From positions 1,550,001-1,614,000 of the forward strand of contig NZ_JACOQD010000001.1 of the NCBI RefSeq assembly GCF_014297365.1: a stretch of 64,000 bases of DNA. Reading direction: 5' to 3'. Every line of letters begins with the position of its first letter. Position 1 is the first letter of the stretch. Of this stretch, positions 16,272-26,150 are shown one piece after another. Below the pieces are notes generated by a model. The model was given only the letters and a program-made list of their open reading frames with translations. It was not told the DNA's origin and did not search any database. This DNA comes from Winogradskyella echinorum (GTDB taxonomy: Bacteria; Bacteroidota; Bacteroidia; Flavobacteriales; Flavobacteriaceae). Position numbers and translations under genes: made by a program.

Positions 16272-17603
16272 ATGAAAAAATCGTACCAAAGTTTAGAAGA
16301 TAATTCAACCAACAATATGAAACAGGTGATCTACCGTAATTTAACCTCAAAGATTCTTTATTTAGGTTTTATTTTATTACTCACGTTTTCAACCTCACTT
16401 TCAGCCCAAGAAGGCGATCCGGTTAATGGAAAAAAAGTATTTTTAGCTAATTGTGCATCATGTCATAAACTAGACAAAGTAATGACAGGGCCTGCTTTAC
16501 GTAATGTGGAAGCTAGGTTAGCAGAAGAACATGGATTAGATAGAGAATGGATTAATGCTTGGATTCGTAACAGTGCCGCTGTTATCAAATCTGGCGATCC
16601 TTACGCAAACAAAATTTATAATGAGTATAACCAGAGTCCGATGACGGCTTTGGCATCTTTAACAGATCAAGATATTTCTGATGTTCTTGCTTATACTGCA
16701 CAGCCAAAACCAGAGCCGGTTGTACCGACTGTTGATCCAAATACAAATACGCAAGGTGAAGGTGGGGTTTCAAATAACATAATCCTGGGAGCATTAGCCG
16801 TATTATTTGGCTTATTAGCAATGGCATTGATTTTAGTGAAACGCACATTGAATCGTTTTGCTGAGGCTAAAGGAATTGAAGTGCCTTCAAAAAAAGGTGG
16901 TGATTCAATATGGAAAGCTTTTGTTCAAAATCAATTTTTAGTATTAGTTACTGCTATATTTTTCTTATTAGCAAGTGGTTATTTCGCATACGGTTATTTT
17001 ATGCAAATTGGTGTAGATCAAGGATACGAACCTGTACAGCCAATACATTACTCTCATAGAATTCATGCTGGTGATAATGGAATAGATTGTAAATATTGTC
17101 ACTCTTCTGCAAGAGTGAGTAAAACATCTGGGATTCCGTCGCTTAATGTGTGTATGAATTGTCATAAATCAATTTCAGAAGTAGCACCTGCTACCTTGGC
17201 AGAAGGGAAAGAATATGGAGTAGATTACAATGCTGAGATTCAAAAATTATATGATGCAGTTGGTTGGGATGGTACTGCTTATACAGGTGACTCTAAACCA
17301 GTGAAATGGATACGTGTTCACAACTTACCAGACTTTGCATATTTCAATCACTCACAACACGTAACTGTTGGCGGTATAGAATGTCAGACTTGTCATGGGC
17401 CTGTGGAGGAAATGGAGATTATGTATCAAGATGCTCCATTAACTATGGGTTGGTGTATTAACTGTCATAGAGAAACTAATGTAAAAGTTAAAGACAACGC
17501 TTACTATACAAAAATTCACGAACAACTATCTAAGAAATATGGAGTTGAGCAGTTAACTGCAGCGCAGATGGGTGGATTAGAATGTGGTAAATGTCATTAT
17601 TAA
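16272..17603 (+). CDS. actA: Alternative complex III subunit ActA-like multiheme cytochrome c
   Basis: 443 residues with six CxxCH heme sites. One (CASCH, near residue 61) lies in an N-terminal class I cytochrome c domain; five (CKYCH, CMNCH, CQTCH, CINCH, CGKCH, residues about 273-442) lie in the pentaheme domain. Two membrane segments (about 167-188 and 218-242) separate the halves. A signal peptide ends at 'STSLSAQ'; the ATG at 16317 would give a more normal n-region, so the true start may be 45 bases downstream. The protein carries electrons from quinol towards the terminal oxidase on the periplasmic side. It is the first gene of actABCDEF-coxBA. Confidence 0.92.
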   Translation: MKKSYQSLEDNSTNNMKQVIYRNLTSKILYLGFILLLTFSTSLSAQEGDPVNGKKVFLANCASCHKLDKVMTGPALRNVEARLAEEHGLDREWINAWIRNSAAVIKSGDPYANKIYNEYNQSPMTALASLTDQDISDVLAYTAQPKPEPVVPTVDPNTNTQGEGGVSNNIILGALAVLFGLLAMALILVKRTLNRFAEAKGIEVPSKKGGDSIWKAFVQNQFLVLVTAIFFLLASGYFAYGYFMQIGVDQGYEPVQPIHYSHRIHAGDNGIDCKYCHSSARVSKTSGIPSLNVCMNCHKSISEVAPATLAEGKEYGVDYNAEIQKLYDAVGWDGTAYTGDSKPVKWIRVHNLPDFAYFNHSQHVTVGGIECQTCHGPVEEMEIMYQDAPLTMGWCINCHRETNVKVKDNAYYTKIHEQLSKKYGVEQLTAAQMGGLECGKCHY

Positions 17604-17627
17604 TAAATAGAAGTAATTCATAATTAT

Positions 17628-20600
17628 ATGTCATCAAACAAGAAATACTGGAAAAGTGTTGAAGAGCTAAACGAAAATAGCTCTATTGTTGAGGCGCTAC
17701 AACAAAACGAATTTGTAGAAGAAATTCCTACAGATGAATTTTTAGGTGATAAAGAATCTTTAGAGTCTTCATCAACATCGCGTCGTGATTTCTTAAAATA
17801 CGTTGGTTTCAGTACAGCAGCTGCATCTTTAGCAGCTTGTGAGGGGCCAGTAATTAAATCTATTCCGTATGTAGTGCAACCAACAGAGATTATTCCTGGT
17901 GTTGCTAATTATTATGCAACTACAATTGCTAACGGATTCGATTTTGCTAGTGTTTTAGTAAAGACAAGAGAAGGAAGACCAATAAAAATTGAAAATAATA
18001 CGGATGCCGGAACTAACGGTATTGCAAATGCAAGAGTTAATGCTTCAGTTTTAGGTTTGTACGATAATCTAAGAGTTAAATCACCAATGAAAGGTGAAAC
18101 AGCAATCTCTTGGGAAACATTTATGTCTGAAACAACTTCAGCTTTAAATGGTTTAGGTGATGGAAAAGCAATAGTGTTCTTAACACAAACAATGCCTAGT
18201 CCATCTACAAATAAACTAATTGCTGAGTTTACTGAAAAGTATGGAAATGTAAGACATGTGTCTTACGATGCTGTATCTGAGTCAGCAACATTAGATGCTT
18301 ACCAAGCTAAGTATGGTGTTAGAGGAATGGCTAATTATGATTTCTCTAAAGCTATGACTGTCGTTTCCATTGGTGCAGATTTCTTAGGAGATTGGCAAGG
18401 TGGAGGTTTTGAATCTGGTTACGCTAAAAAGCGTATTCCAGATCATGGCAAAATGTCTAGACATATTCAATTTGAATCTAACATGTCTTTATCTGGTGCA
18501 AATGCAGATAAGCGCATACCACTAAAGCCAAGTGAGCAAAAACTAGCTTTAGTAAAATTATACAGTGAAGTTACAGGGAATTCTGCAGGTGGTGTTAAAC
18601 TTTCTGAAGGATTAGATGCAGCAGTTAAAGCAGCAGCTAAGGAAATTAGATTAGCAGGTAGCAATGCTGTGGTGGTTACAGGAATCCAGGATGTAAATGC
18701 ACAGACTGTGGTATTAGAAATAAACGAATACTTAAAAAGTAAAGCGTTTGACCCTAAAACGACCATAAAAACAAGACAAGGAAACAATAAAGCAGTAATG
18801 CAATTGGTTTCTGATATGAAATCAGGAAAAGTTGGTGCCGTTATTATGAATGGTGTTAACCCAATATATACTTTACCAAATGCTTCAGACTTTAAAGAAG
18901 GTTTAAGTAAAGTTGATTTATCTATTGCTTTTTCTATGAAGCAAGATGAAACTTCTTTATTATGCCAATATATTGCAGCTGCACCTCATAACTTAGAATC
19001 TTGGGGAGATTACGAATTAAAGTCTGGTCATTATTCAATGATGCAGCCAACAATTCGTCCATTGTTTGATACAAAACAATTTCAAGAAGTATTATTAGGA
19101 TGGAATGGTAATAGTGCTTCTTATAGAGATTATTTAAAATCAGTTTGGAGCTCTGAAATACTAAATGGAGCGTCTTTTAATAAAGCGGTACAAGATGGTG
19201 TTTTTGTTGCATCGAATACGCCAACAAACACTGAAGTAACTTCTGATGCTGCTGAAAGTGATGACGAAGAATTAACAACACCTAGCGGAAATGCTGCTAG
19301 AGCGTTAGCCTCTTCTGTTAAAAGTAGTGCTATGGAATTAGCATTATATACTAAAACTGGTATGGGAGATGGTCAACAAGCTAATAACCCATGGTTACAA
19401 GAGTTTCCAGATCCTATTACAAGAACAACTTGGGATAACTACTTAACAGTTTCTCAAGCTGATGCTGAAAAATTAGAATTAAAAAACTGGAATGTCGCTA
19501 ATGGTGGTTTAAATGGTAGTTATGCTACAGTTACAGTGAGTGGTCAAGAGCCAATTACAGTACCAGTAATAGTTCAACCTGGTCAAGCTCCAGGTTCAGT
19601 AGGTTTATCATTTGGATATGGTAGAACAGCTGGTTTAAAATCTGAAATGCAAACAGGTGTTAACGCTTATCCATTATATAAAAACTTTAATGCAGTACAA
19701 GAAGTAACTATTAGTAAAGCTTCTGGTGAACATGAGTTTGCTTGCGTACAGCTTCACAATACGTTGATGGGACGTGGAGATATCATCAAAGAAACGACTT
19801 TAGAAATTTTTAATACAAAAGATAAGAAACATTGGAATGCAATTCCTGTTGTGTCTCTTAATCATATTGAAACTCCTGTAACATCTCCAGATGTAGATTT
19901 ATGGGATGAGTTTGATCGTTCAATTGGTCATCATTTTAATTTATCAATTGATTTAAATGCTTGTACAGGTTGTGGAGCATGTGTTATTGCATGTCATGCA
20001 GAAAACAACGTACCTGTTGTTGGTAAATCTGAAATGAGACGTAGTAGAGATATGCACTGGTTGCGTATTGATAGATACTATTCTCATCAAGATGAATTTG
20101 AAGCAGATAACGCTAAGAAAGAAGGGTTTGATGGTTTATTTGGAGACAATGGATCTTTAGGAGGTTTTGGTGAAATGGAACGTCCTGCTGATAATCCTCA
20201 AGTAGCGTTTCAACCAGTAATGTGTCAACACTGTAATCACGCACCTTGTGAAACGGTTTGTCCTGTTGCTGCAACTGCTCATGGTCGTCAAGGTCAAAAC
20301 CACATGGCTTATAACCGTTGTGTAGGTACAAGATATTGTGCAAACAACTGTCCTTATAAGGTTCGTCGTTTTAACTGGTTCTTGTACAACAAGAATGATG
20401 AGTTTGACTATTACATGAATGATGATTTAGGCCGTATGGTATTAAATCCAGATGTGACTGTGAGATCTCGTGGTGTTATGGAGAAATGTTCGATGTGTAT
20501 TCAAAAAACACAAAAAACAATTCTAGATGCTAAACGTGATGGACGTGAAGTTAAAGACGGAGAATTCCAAACAGCTTGTTCTGCGGCATGTGGAAACGGA

Positions 20601-20747
20601 GCAATGGTATTCGGTGATGTTAATAACAAAGACAGTAAAATTACAGCATTAAAAGAAGATGATCGTATGTATCACTTATTAGAAAGTGTTGGTACAAAAC
20701 CAAATGTTATGTATCAAACTAAAGTGAGAAATACATCTAAAGCATAA
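17628..20747 (+). CDS. actB: Alternative complex III subunit ActB, iron-sulfur protein
   Basis: 1039 residues. The N-terminal region has a Tat-like 'SRRDFLKYVGF' followed by 'AAASLAAC', which fits a Tat-exported lipoprotein. A large molybdopterin-oxidoreductase-like domain (about 90-700, without obvious cofactor ligands) is followed by a ferredoxin-type domain with cysteine groups 'CTGCGACVIACH', 'CQHCNHAPCETVCP', 'CVGTRYCANNCP' and 'CSMCIQKT...CSAACG', enough for several Fe-S clusters. In alternative complex III, ActB forms the extracytoplasmic Fe-S module beside ActA. It starts 24 bases after actA. Confidence 0.95.
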   Translation: MSSNKKYWKSVEELNENSSIVEALQQNEFVEEIPTDEFLGDKESLESSSTSRRDFLKYVGFSTAAASLAACEGPVIKSIPYVVQPTEIIPGVANYYATTIANGFDFASVLVKTREGRPIKIENNTDAGTNGIANARVNASVLGLYDNLRVKSPMKGETAISWETFMSETTSALNGLGDGKAIVFLTQTMPSPSTNKLIAEFTEKYGNVRHVSYDAVSESATLDAYQAKYGVRGMANYDFSKAMTVVSIGADFLGDWQGGGFESGYAKKRIPDHGKMSRHIQFESNMSLSGANADKRIPLKPSEQKLALVKLYSEVTGNSAGGVKLSEGLDAAVKAAAKEIRLAGSNAVVVTGIQDVNAQTVVLEINEYLKSKAFDPKTTIKTRQGNNKAVMQLVSDMKSGKVGAVIMNGVNPIYTLPNASDFKEGLSKVDLSIAFSMKQDETSLLCQYIAAAPHNLESWGDYELKSGHYSMMQPTIRPLFDTKQFQEVLLGWNGNSASYRDYLKSVWSSEILNGASFNKAVQDGVFVASNTPTNTEVTSDAAESDDEELTTPSGNAARALASSVKSSAMELALYTKTGMGDGQQANNPWLQEFPDPITRTTWDNYLTVSQADAEKLELKNWNVANGGLNGSYATVTVSGQEPITVPVIVQPGQAPGSVGLSFGYGRTAGLKSEMQTGVNAYPLYKNFNAVQEVTISKASGEHEFACVQLHNTLMGRGDIIKETTLEIFNTKDKKHWNAIPVVSLNHIETPVTSPDVDLWDEFDRSIGHHFNLSIDLNACTGCGACVIACHAENNVPVVGKSEMRRSRDMHWLRIDRYYSHQDEFEADNAKKEGFDGLFGDNGSLGGFGEMERPADNPQVAFQPVMCQHCNHAPCETVCPVAATAHGRQGQNHMAYNRCVGTRYCANNCPYKVRRFNWFLYNKNDEFDYYMNDDLGRMVLNPDVTVRSRGVMEKCSMCIQKTQKTILDAKRDGREVKDGEFQTACSAACGNGAMVFGDVNNKDSKITALKEDDRMYHLLESVGTKPNVMYQTKVRNTSKA

Positions 20748-20776
20748 ATAAAAATTAAAGAAACACGTATATAATT

Positions 20777-22525
20777 ATGGCGTCTCATTACGAAGCACCT
20801 ATTAGAAGACCTTTAGTTACTGGAGAAAAATCGTATCACGATGTTACAGTAGATGTAGCAAGACCAGTAGAAGGCAAAGCCAACAAAGCATGGTGGATTG
20901 TTTTCAGCATTGCTTTGGTTGCATTCCTTTGGGGAATAGGTTGTATTATTTATACCGTATCAACTGGTATTGGAGTTTGGGGTCTTAACAAGACTGTAAA
21001 CTGGGCTTGGGATATTACTAACTTCGTTTGGTGGGTTGGTATTGGTCACGCAGGAACATTGATTTCTGCAGTACTTCTTCTCTTCCGTCAAAAATGGAGA
21101 ATGGCAATTAACCGTTCTGCGGAAGCCATGACAATATTCTCAGTTGTGCAGGCAGGTTTATTCCCAATTATTCACATGGGTCGTCCATGGTTGGCATATT
21201 GGGTATTGCCAATCCCTAACCAATTCGGGTCGTTATGGGTAAACTTTAACTCGCCATTACTTTGGGATGTATTTGCAATTTCTACCTATTTATCGGTTTC
21301 ACTTGTATTCTGGTGGACAGGTTTATTACCAGATTTTGCAATGATTAGAGATAGAGCAGTTAAGCCATTCCAAAAGAAAATATATTCTTTATTAAGTTTT
21401 GGTTGGTCTGGTCGTGCTAAAGATTGGCAACGTTTTGAAGAAGTATCTTTGGTTCTTGCAGGTTTAGCAACACCATTAGTACTTTCTGTACATACAATTG
21501 TATCCTTTGATTTCGCAACATCGGTAATTCCAGGATGGCATACTACGATTTTTCCACCGTATTTCGTTGCTGGTGCGATTTTCTCAGGATTTGCCATGGT
21601 AAACACACTTCTTATTATTATGCGTAAAGTGTGTAATCTAGAAGATTATATAACAGTGCAACACATAGAGCTAATGAACATAGTAATTATGATTACAGGT
21701 TCTATCGTTGGTGTAGCTTATATCACAGAGTTATTCATCGCTTGGTATTCTGGTGTAGAATACGAACAATATGCGTTCTTAAACAGGGCTACAGGACCTT
21801 ATTGGTGGGCATATTGGGCAATGATGACTTGTAATGTTTTCTCTCCACAATTTATGTGGTTTAAGAGACTAAGAACGAGTATTATGTTCTCATTCTTTAT
21901 CTCAATTGTTGTAAATATTGGAATGTGGTTTGAGCGTTTTGTAATTATTGTAACATCATTACATAGAGATTATTTACCATCGTCTTGGACAATGTTCTCA
22001 CCAACATTTGTTGATATCGGAATCTTTATCGGAACAATAGGTTTCTTCTTTGTGTTATTCTTATTGTACTCACGTACGTTCCCAGTAATTGCTCAAGCAG
22101 AGGTAAAAACTATTTTAAAATCATCTGGTGAGCGTTACAAAAATATTAGAGAACGTGGTGATAGTTTGGTAGGAACAGGTGCAGATGCTAGAACATCTAA
22201 TTTAGCAACTACGACTATTACAGCAACTAAACCAGTAGAGTCTACTTTACCATCTAGCGATAATGCCGATAAAGTAAATAGCCTTTTAGGAAGTATTGGA
22301 ACCTTTGATGCTTCTACCGAAACTGCGGATGACTTAAAGAAAATCAGTGGTGTTGGGCCTAAAATGGAAGAGGTACTTAATAGTATTGGTATATACACAT
22401 TCTTACAAGTTAGTAAGATGACAAAAACGGAATATGATTTGTTAGATTCAATTACAGGTTCTTTCCCAGGAAGAGCAGAACGTGATGATTGGTCAGGGCA
22501 AGCTAAAAATTTATTAAACAACTAA
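20777..22525 (+). CDS. actC: Alternative complex III subunit ActC (NrfD/PsrC family)
   Basis: 582 residues. About ten membrane helices fill residues 40-440, including 'GIGHAGTLISAVLLLFRQKWR' and 'GLFPIIHMGRPW', typical of the NrfD-like quinol-binding subunit. After the last helix (about 437) comes a linker and then an unusual C-terminal domain (about 515-582) beginning 'DDLKKISGVGPKMEEVLNSIG', a helix-hairpin-helix-like motif. The membrane part oxidises menaquinol and may couple this to proton movement; the role of the tail is unknown. Confidence 0.95.
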   Translation: MASHYEAPIRRPLVTGEKSYHDVTVDVARPVEGKANKAWWIVFSIALVAFLWGIGCIIYTVSTGIGVWGLNKTVNWAWDITNFVWWVGIGHAGTLISAVLLLFRQKWRMAINRSAEAMTIFSVVQAGLFPIIHMGRPWLAYWVLPIPNQFGSLWVNFNSPLLWDVFAISTYLSVSLVFWWTGLLPDFAMIRDRAVKPFQKKIYSLLSFGWSGRAKDWQRFEEVSLVLAGLATPLVLSVHTIVSFDFATSVIPGWHTTIFPPYFVAGAIFSGFAMVNTLLIIMRKVCNLEDYITVQHIELMNIVIMITGSIVGVAYITELFIAWYSGVEYEQYAFLNRATGPYWWAYWAMMTCNVFSPQFMWFKRLRTSIMFSFFISIVVNIGMWFERFVIIVTSLHRDYLPSSWTMFSPTFVDIGIFIGTIGFFFVLFLLYSRTFPVIAQAEVKTILKSSGERYKNIRERGDSLVGTGADARTSNLATTTITATKPVESTLPSSDNADKVNSLLGSIGTFDASTETADDLKKISGVGPKMEEVLNSIGIYTFLQVSKMTKTEYDLLDSITGSFPGRAERDDWSGQAKNLLNN

Positions 22526-22533
22526 TATAGTCT

Positions 22534-23073
22534 ATGGAAGCTTCGAAAGTAATTCATGCTATTTATACAGATGATGATGTATTAATGTCTGCTGTTAAAA
22601 CAGTAAAGGCAGAAAAACATCATATCGAAGAAATTTATACACCATTTCCAGTTCATGGACTAGATAAGGCAATGGGATTAGCTCCTACTCGTATAGCTAT
22701 TGCATCATTTTTGTATGGTTGTGTTGGTTTAACAGTAGCTATTACAATGATGAATTTTATAATGATTGAAGACTGGCCACAAGATATTGGTGGTAAACCA
22801 AGTTTCAGTTATTTAGAAAATATGCCAGCATTTGTACCTATTATGTTTGAGCTAACGGTATTTTTTGCGGCGCATTTAATGGTAATTACATTTTATTTAA
22901 GAAGTAGAATGTGGCCATTTAAAAAAGCAGAGAATCCAGATCCTAGAACAACAGATGATCATTTCTTAATGGAAATTGCTGTACATAATAATGAAAATGA
23001 ATTAACATCATTATTAAAAGAAACCGGAGCTGTTGAAATAAATATAGTTGATAAAGACGAAGATGCACATTAA
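22534..23073 (+). CDS. actD: Alternative complex III subunit ActD (DUF3341)
   Basis: 179 residues. A cytoplasmic N-terminal domain ('VIHAIYTDDDVLMSAVKTVKAEKHHIEEIYTPFPVHGLDKAMG') is followed by two membrane helices (about 63-84 and 105-126) and a short cytoplasmic tail, the normal DUF3341 layout. It is a structural subunit of alternative complex III. It lies 8 bases after actC and one base before the actE start. Confidence 0.92.
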   Translation: MEASKVIHAIYTDDDVLMSAVKTVKAEKHHIEEIYTPFPVHGLDKAMGLAPTRIAIASFLYGCVGLTVAITMMNFIMIEDWPQDIGGKPSFSYLENMPAFVPIMFELTVFFAAHLMVITFYLRSRMWPFKKAENPDPRTTDDHFLMEIAVHNNENELTSLLKETGAVEINIVDKDEDAH

Positions 23074-23074
23074 T

Positions 23075-23626
23075 ATGAAGATAGCAGCAAAATATATCGT
23101 AGTATCAATTCTATTGGTGAGCTTTGTGTCTTGCCAAAAGAATTCAAGACCAAATTACCAGTACATGCCAAATATGTATGAGTCGGTTGGTTATGAAACA
23201 TATCAAGAATCTGATGCTTTCGCTAATGGAGTAGAAGCACAATTGCCAGCAGAAGGAACTATTCCAAGAGGTGATTTTATGCCTTTTGAAATTGATAATA
23301 CTACAGAAGGCTATGAAGAAGCTAAATTAAATTTAACTAGCCCATTAGACTCAACTCAGGTTGATTATGAACAAGGTAAAGTTCTATATGATATTTACTG
23401 TGCAATTTGCCATGGAACAAAAGGTGATGGAAACGGTACTTTAGCTAAAAAGGAGTTAATTATTCCTGGTAGTTATGCTGATAAAGATATTACTACAGGA
23501 AGCATTTACCATACGATATATTATGGTAAAAATACCATGGGTTCTTATGCTAATCAATTAAGTGAAACTGAGAGATGGCATGTTGTAGCTTATGTTGAAA
23601 AACTAAAAGCTGATTTAAAAAAATAA
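23075..23626 (+). CDS. actE: Alternative complex III subunit ActE, monoheme cytochrome c lipoprotein
   Basis: 183 residues from the ATG at 23075, which I prefer to the in-frame TTG at 23048 because 'MKIAAKYIVVSILLVSFVSC' is a clean lipoprotein signal and follows the actD stop by one base. A single heme site, 'CAICHG', with a distal Met region ('YYGKNTMGSYANQLSETERWHVVAYV') makes a class I cytochrome c domain (about 95-180). It is anchored by a lipidated cysteine and passes electrons out of the complex on the periplasmic side. Confidence 0.94.
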   Translation: MKIAAKYIVVSILLVSFVSCQKNSRPNYQYMPNMYESVGYETYQESDAFANGVEAQLPAEGTIPRGDFMPFEIDNTTEGYEEAKLNLTSPLDSTQVDYEQGKVLYDIYCAICHGTKGDGNGTLAKKELIIPGSYADKDITTGSIYHTIYYGKNTMGSYANQLSETERWHVVAYVEKLKADLKK

Positions 23627-23648
23627 GATTTAGATAAAGATTATATAA

Positions 23649-25025
23649 ATGGAATATAAAATTTCAAATCGATTAAAAATAGCCGCTATTGTAATGATAG
23701 TCTTAGGAGTACTAGGTGTTGGTTACGGTTTTATGGATTCTCATAAATATGAAACTGTAAAAGATGTTGAGGCTTTACTAAAAAGTGAAGCTCATCATGG
23801 TGACGAAGATGCAACAGAATCTCACGGAGAATCTGAGTCTCATGTAGAAAAGGCTCATGACGATGATGCTCATGGTGCAGAAGCGCACGCTGAAGAAGGG
23901 CATAAAGTTAGCCACGAAGAACATGTATTACACCAAATACACAATAGACCTTATTCTGCATTATATGTAGCAGCATTCTTTTTCTTTATGATTGCTCTAG
24001 GTGCATTAGCGTTTTATGCTGTACAATATGCAGCTCAAGCCGGATGGTCGCCAGTATTATTTCGAGTAATGGAAGGTATTACATCTTATGTATTACCTGG
24101 TGGTATTTTAGTGTTATTGATTGCATTTGTTGCAGACAGTCATTTATTTGTATGGTTGAAAGATGGAGTTACAGAAGTTGGCCATGAAAACTACGATAAA
24201 TTAGTTGCTGGTAAATCGGGATGGTTAAATAAAACAGGATTTTTTATTAGAGGAATCATCTTTTTAGCTGGTTGGTCTGTATACCGTTATTTTTCAAGAA
24301 AGTTTTCGGTTGCTCAAGATAACGCAGATATAAATGATAATAGAAACTTTAAGAAGAATTTCAGAATTTCTGCAGCATTTTTAGTATTCTATATTTATAC
24401 GGAATCTATGATGTCTTGGGATTGGATAATGAGTGTAGACCCTCACTGGTTTAGTACATTATTTGGATGGTATGTATTTGCAAGTATGTTTGTAAGTGGA
24501 ATCACTGTAATTGCTTTAGTAACCATATACTTAAAATCTAAAAACTTATTAGAGTTTGTAAATGATAGCCATATACATGATTTAGCCAAATTTATGTTCG
24601 GGATAAGTATCTTCTGGACCTACCTATGGTTTTCACAGTTTATGTTAATTTGGTATGCAGATATTCCTGAAGAGGTAACTTATTTTGCAACTCGAATTGC
24701 AGATTATAAACTTCCATTTTTTGGGATGTTAGCAATGAACTTTGTATTTCCTTTATTATTATTAATGAATAGTGACTATAAGCGAATCAATTGGTTCGTA
24801 GTTATGGCTGGTATTGTAATTCTTTGTGGACATTATATAGATGTTTTCAATATGATTATGCCTGCAACTGTTGGTGATAGATGGTTTATAGGTGTGCCAG
24901 AGATAGGAGCAATACTACTATTTGGTGGTTTATTTTTACTGACTGTATTTTGGTCTCTCGGTAAATATCCATTGCTTGCAAAAGGAAATCCATTTATTAA
25001 GGAAAGTGAACATTTCCATTATTAA
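23649..25025 (+). CDS. actF: Alternative complex III subunit ActF
   Basis: 458 residues with about ten membrane helices, a paralogue of ActC in the NrfD-like fold. Helix 1 (about 9-29) is followed by a hydrophilic stretch of roughly 70 residues containing a His/Asp/Glu-rich part (49-98, twelve histidines), then the remaining helices from 101. 'SWDWIMSVDPHWFSTLFGWYVFASMFVSG' is a family signature. ActF is a membrane subunit that completes alternative complex III; its own quinone site is thought to be degenerate in the family. coxB follows 25 bases later, matching the known physical association with the oxidase. Confidence 0.93.
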   Translation: MEYKISNRLKIAAIVMIVLGVLGVGYGFMDSHKYETVKDVEALLKSEAHHGDEDATESHGESESHVEKAHDDDAHGAEAHAEEGHKVSHEEHVLHQIHNRPYSALYVAAFFFFMIALGALAFYAVQYAAQAGWSPVLFRVMEGITSYVLPGGILVLLIAFVADSHLFVWLKDGVTEVGHENYDKLVAGKSGWLNKTGFFIRGIIFLAGWSVYRYFSRKFSVAQDNADINDNRNFKKNFRISAAFLVFYIYTESMMSWDWIMSVDPHWFSTLFGWYVFASMFVSGITVIALVTIYLKSKNLLEFVNDSHIHDLAKFMFGISIFWTYLWFSQFMLIWYADIPEEVTYFATRIADYKLPFFGMLAMNFVFPLLLLMNSDYKRINWFVVMAGIVILCGHYIDVFNMIMPATVGDRWFIGVPEIGAILLFGGLFLLTVFWSLGKYPLLAKGNPFIKESEHFHY

Positions 25026-25050
25026 TTATTAAAAAAGAACAGAAACGATA

Positions 25051-26118
25051 ATGACTGCTTTATTAACGATTATAATTGTACTCTTTGTAACAGTTGCCTT
25101 ATGGCAAATGATAAAGATTTTTGATTTAGCTCAAGTTGGTTCATCTAATACGCAAATTGCGGACGATAATGACAACAAACTTAATGGCTACTTAATGATG
25201 GGATTTTTAGTATTCATCTATGTAATTACCATAGCTAGTTTTTGGTATTTAGGTGATTTACCATTAATGTCTAATGCAGCCTCTGCGCATGGACCAGAAA
25301 TAGATAATTTAATGATTATCTCAATGGTTCTCATTTTTATAGTTCAAACCGTTACACAATTTTTGTTACACTATTTTGCTTTTAAATATAGAGGTGAAAA
25401 AGGTAGAAAGGCATTGTTCTACGCAGATAACAACACTTTAGAGTTTGTATGGACCATAATTCCTGTAATTGTTTTAGCTGGTTTAATCATCTATGGATTA
25501 TTTACCTGGAATGATATAATGAATATTGACGAGGATGAAGATCCTATGGTAATTGAATTATATGCACAACAGTTTAACTGGAAAGCGAGATATGGTGGTG
25601 CGGATAATGTACTTGGTCAAGCTAACGTAAGATTAATAGATTTAGATAAAGCAAATATATTAGGTGTTGCAGAAGATGACCCTAATGCGCAAGATGATGT
25701 TATAGTATCAGAGTTACACTTACCAGTTGGTCAACCTGTATTATTTAAAATGCGTTCTCAAGATGTATTGCATTCTGCTTATATGCCTCACTTTAGAGCT
25801 CAGATGAACTGTGTACCAGGTATGGTAACTCAATTCGGTTTTACCCCAACAATTACAACTGCAGAAATGCGTGAAAACCCAGATATAGTTGATAAGGTTC
25901 AAAATATCAATGCAATTAGATCTGAAAAAAGTAAAGAGTTAGCTGCAAATGGTGAAGAGGCTCTAGATCCTTATGAATTTGATTACTTATTATTATGTAA
26001 TAAGATTTGTGGGAAGTCACACTACAATATGCAAATGAAGATAATTGTAGAGACACAAGAAGAATACGATGCATGGATGAAAGAGCAAAAAACCTTTGCT
26101 AATTCATTAAACAAATAA
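25051..26118 (+). CDS. coxB: Cytochrome c oxidase subunit II
   Basis: 355 residues. There are three hydrophobic segments: one at the N-terminus (about 2-20), then the two subunit II helices (about 48-70 and 88-112) with an acidic loop. The C-terminal cupredoxin domain carries the CuA ligands: His in 'VLHSAYMPHF' and the group 'CNKICGKSHYNMQM' (Cys, Cys, His, Met). There is no fused cytochrome c domain, so electrons are expected from ActA/ActE hemes. It is cotranscribed with the act genes and coxA. Confidence 0.95.
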   Translation: MTALLTIIIVLFVTVALWQMIKIFDLAQVGSSNTQIADDNDNKLNGYLMMGFLVFIYVITIASFWYLGDLPLMSNAASAHGPEIDNLMIISMVLIFIVQTVTQFLLHYFAFKYRGEKGRKALFYADNNTLEFVWTIIPVIVLAGLIIYGLFTWNDIMNIDEDEDPMVIELYAQQFNWKARYGGADNVLGQANVRLIDLDKANILGVAEDDPNAQDDVIVSELHLPVGQPVLFKMRSQDVLHSAYMPHFRAQMNCVPGMVTQFGFTPTITTAEMRENPDIVDKVQNINAIRSEKSKELAANGEEALDPYEFDYLLLCNKICGKSHYNMQMKIIVETQEEYDAWMKEQKTFANSLNK

Positions 26119-26150
26119 TAAAATCATTTTAAGAAATAGATAAAGAGATT

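Noticed and set aside
23048-23074. TTG start for actE
   Set aside because: It would place nine extra residues before a typical lipoprotein signal; the ATG at 23075 follows the actD stop by one base.
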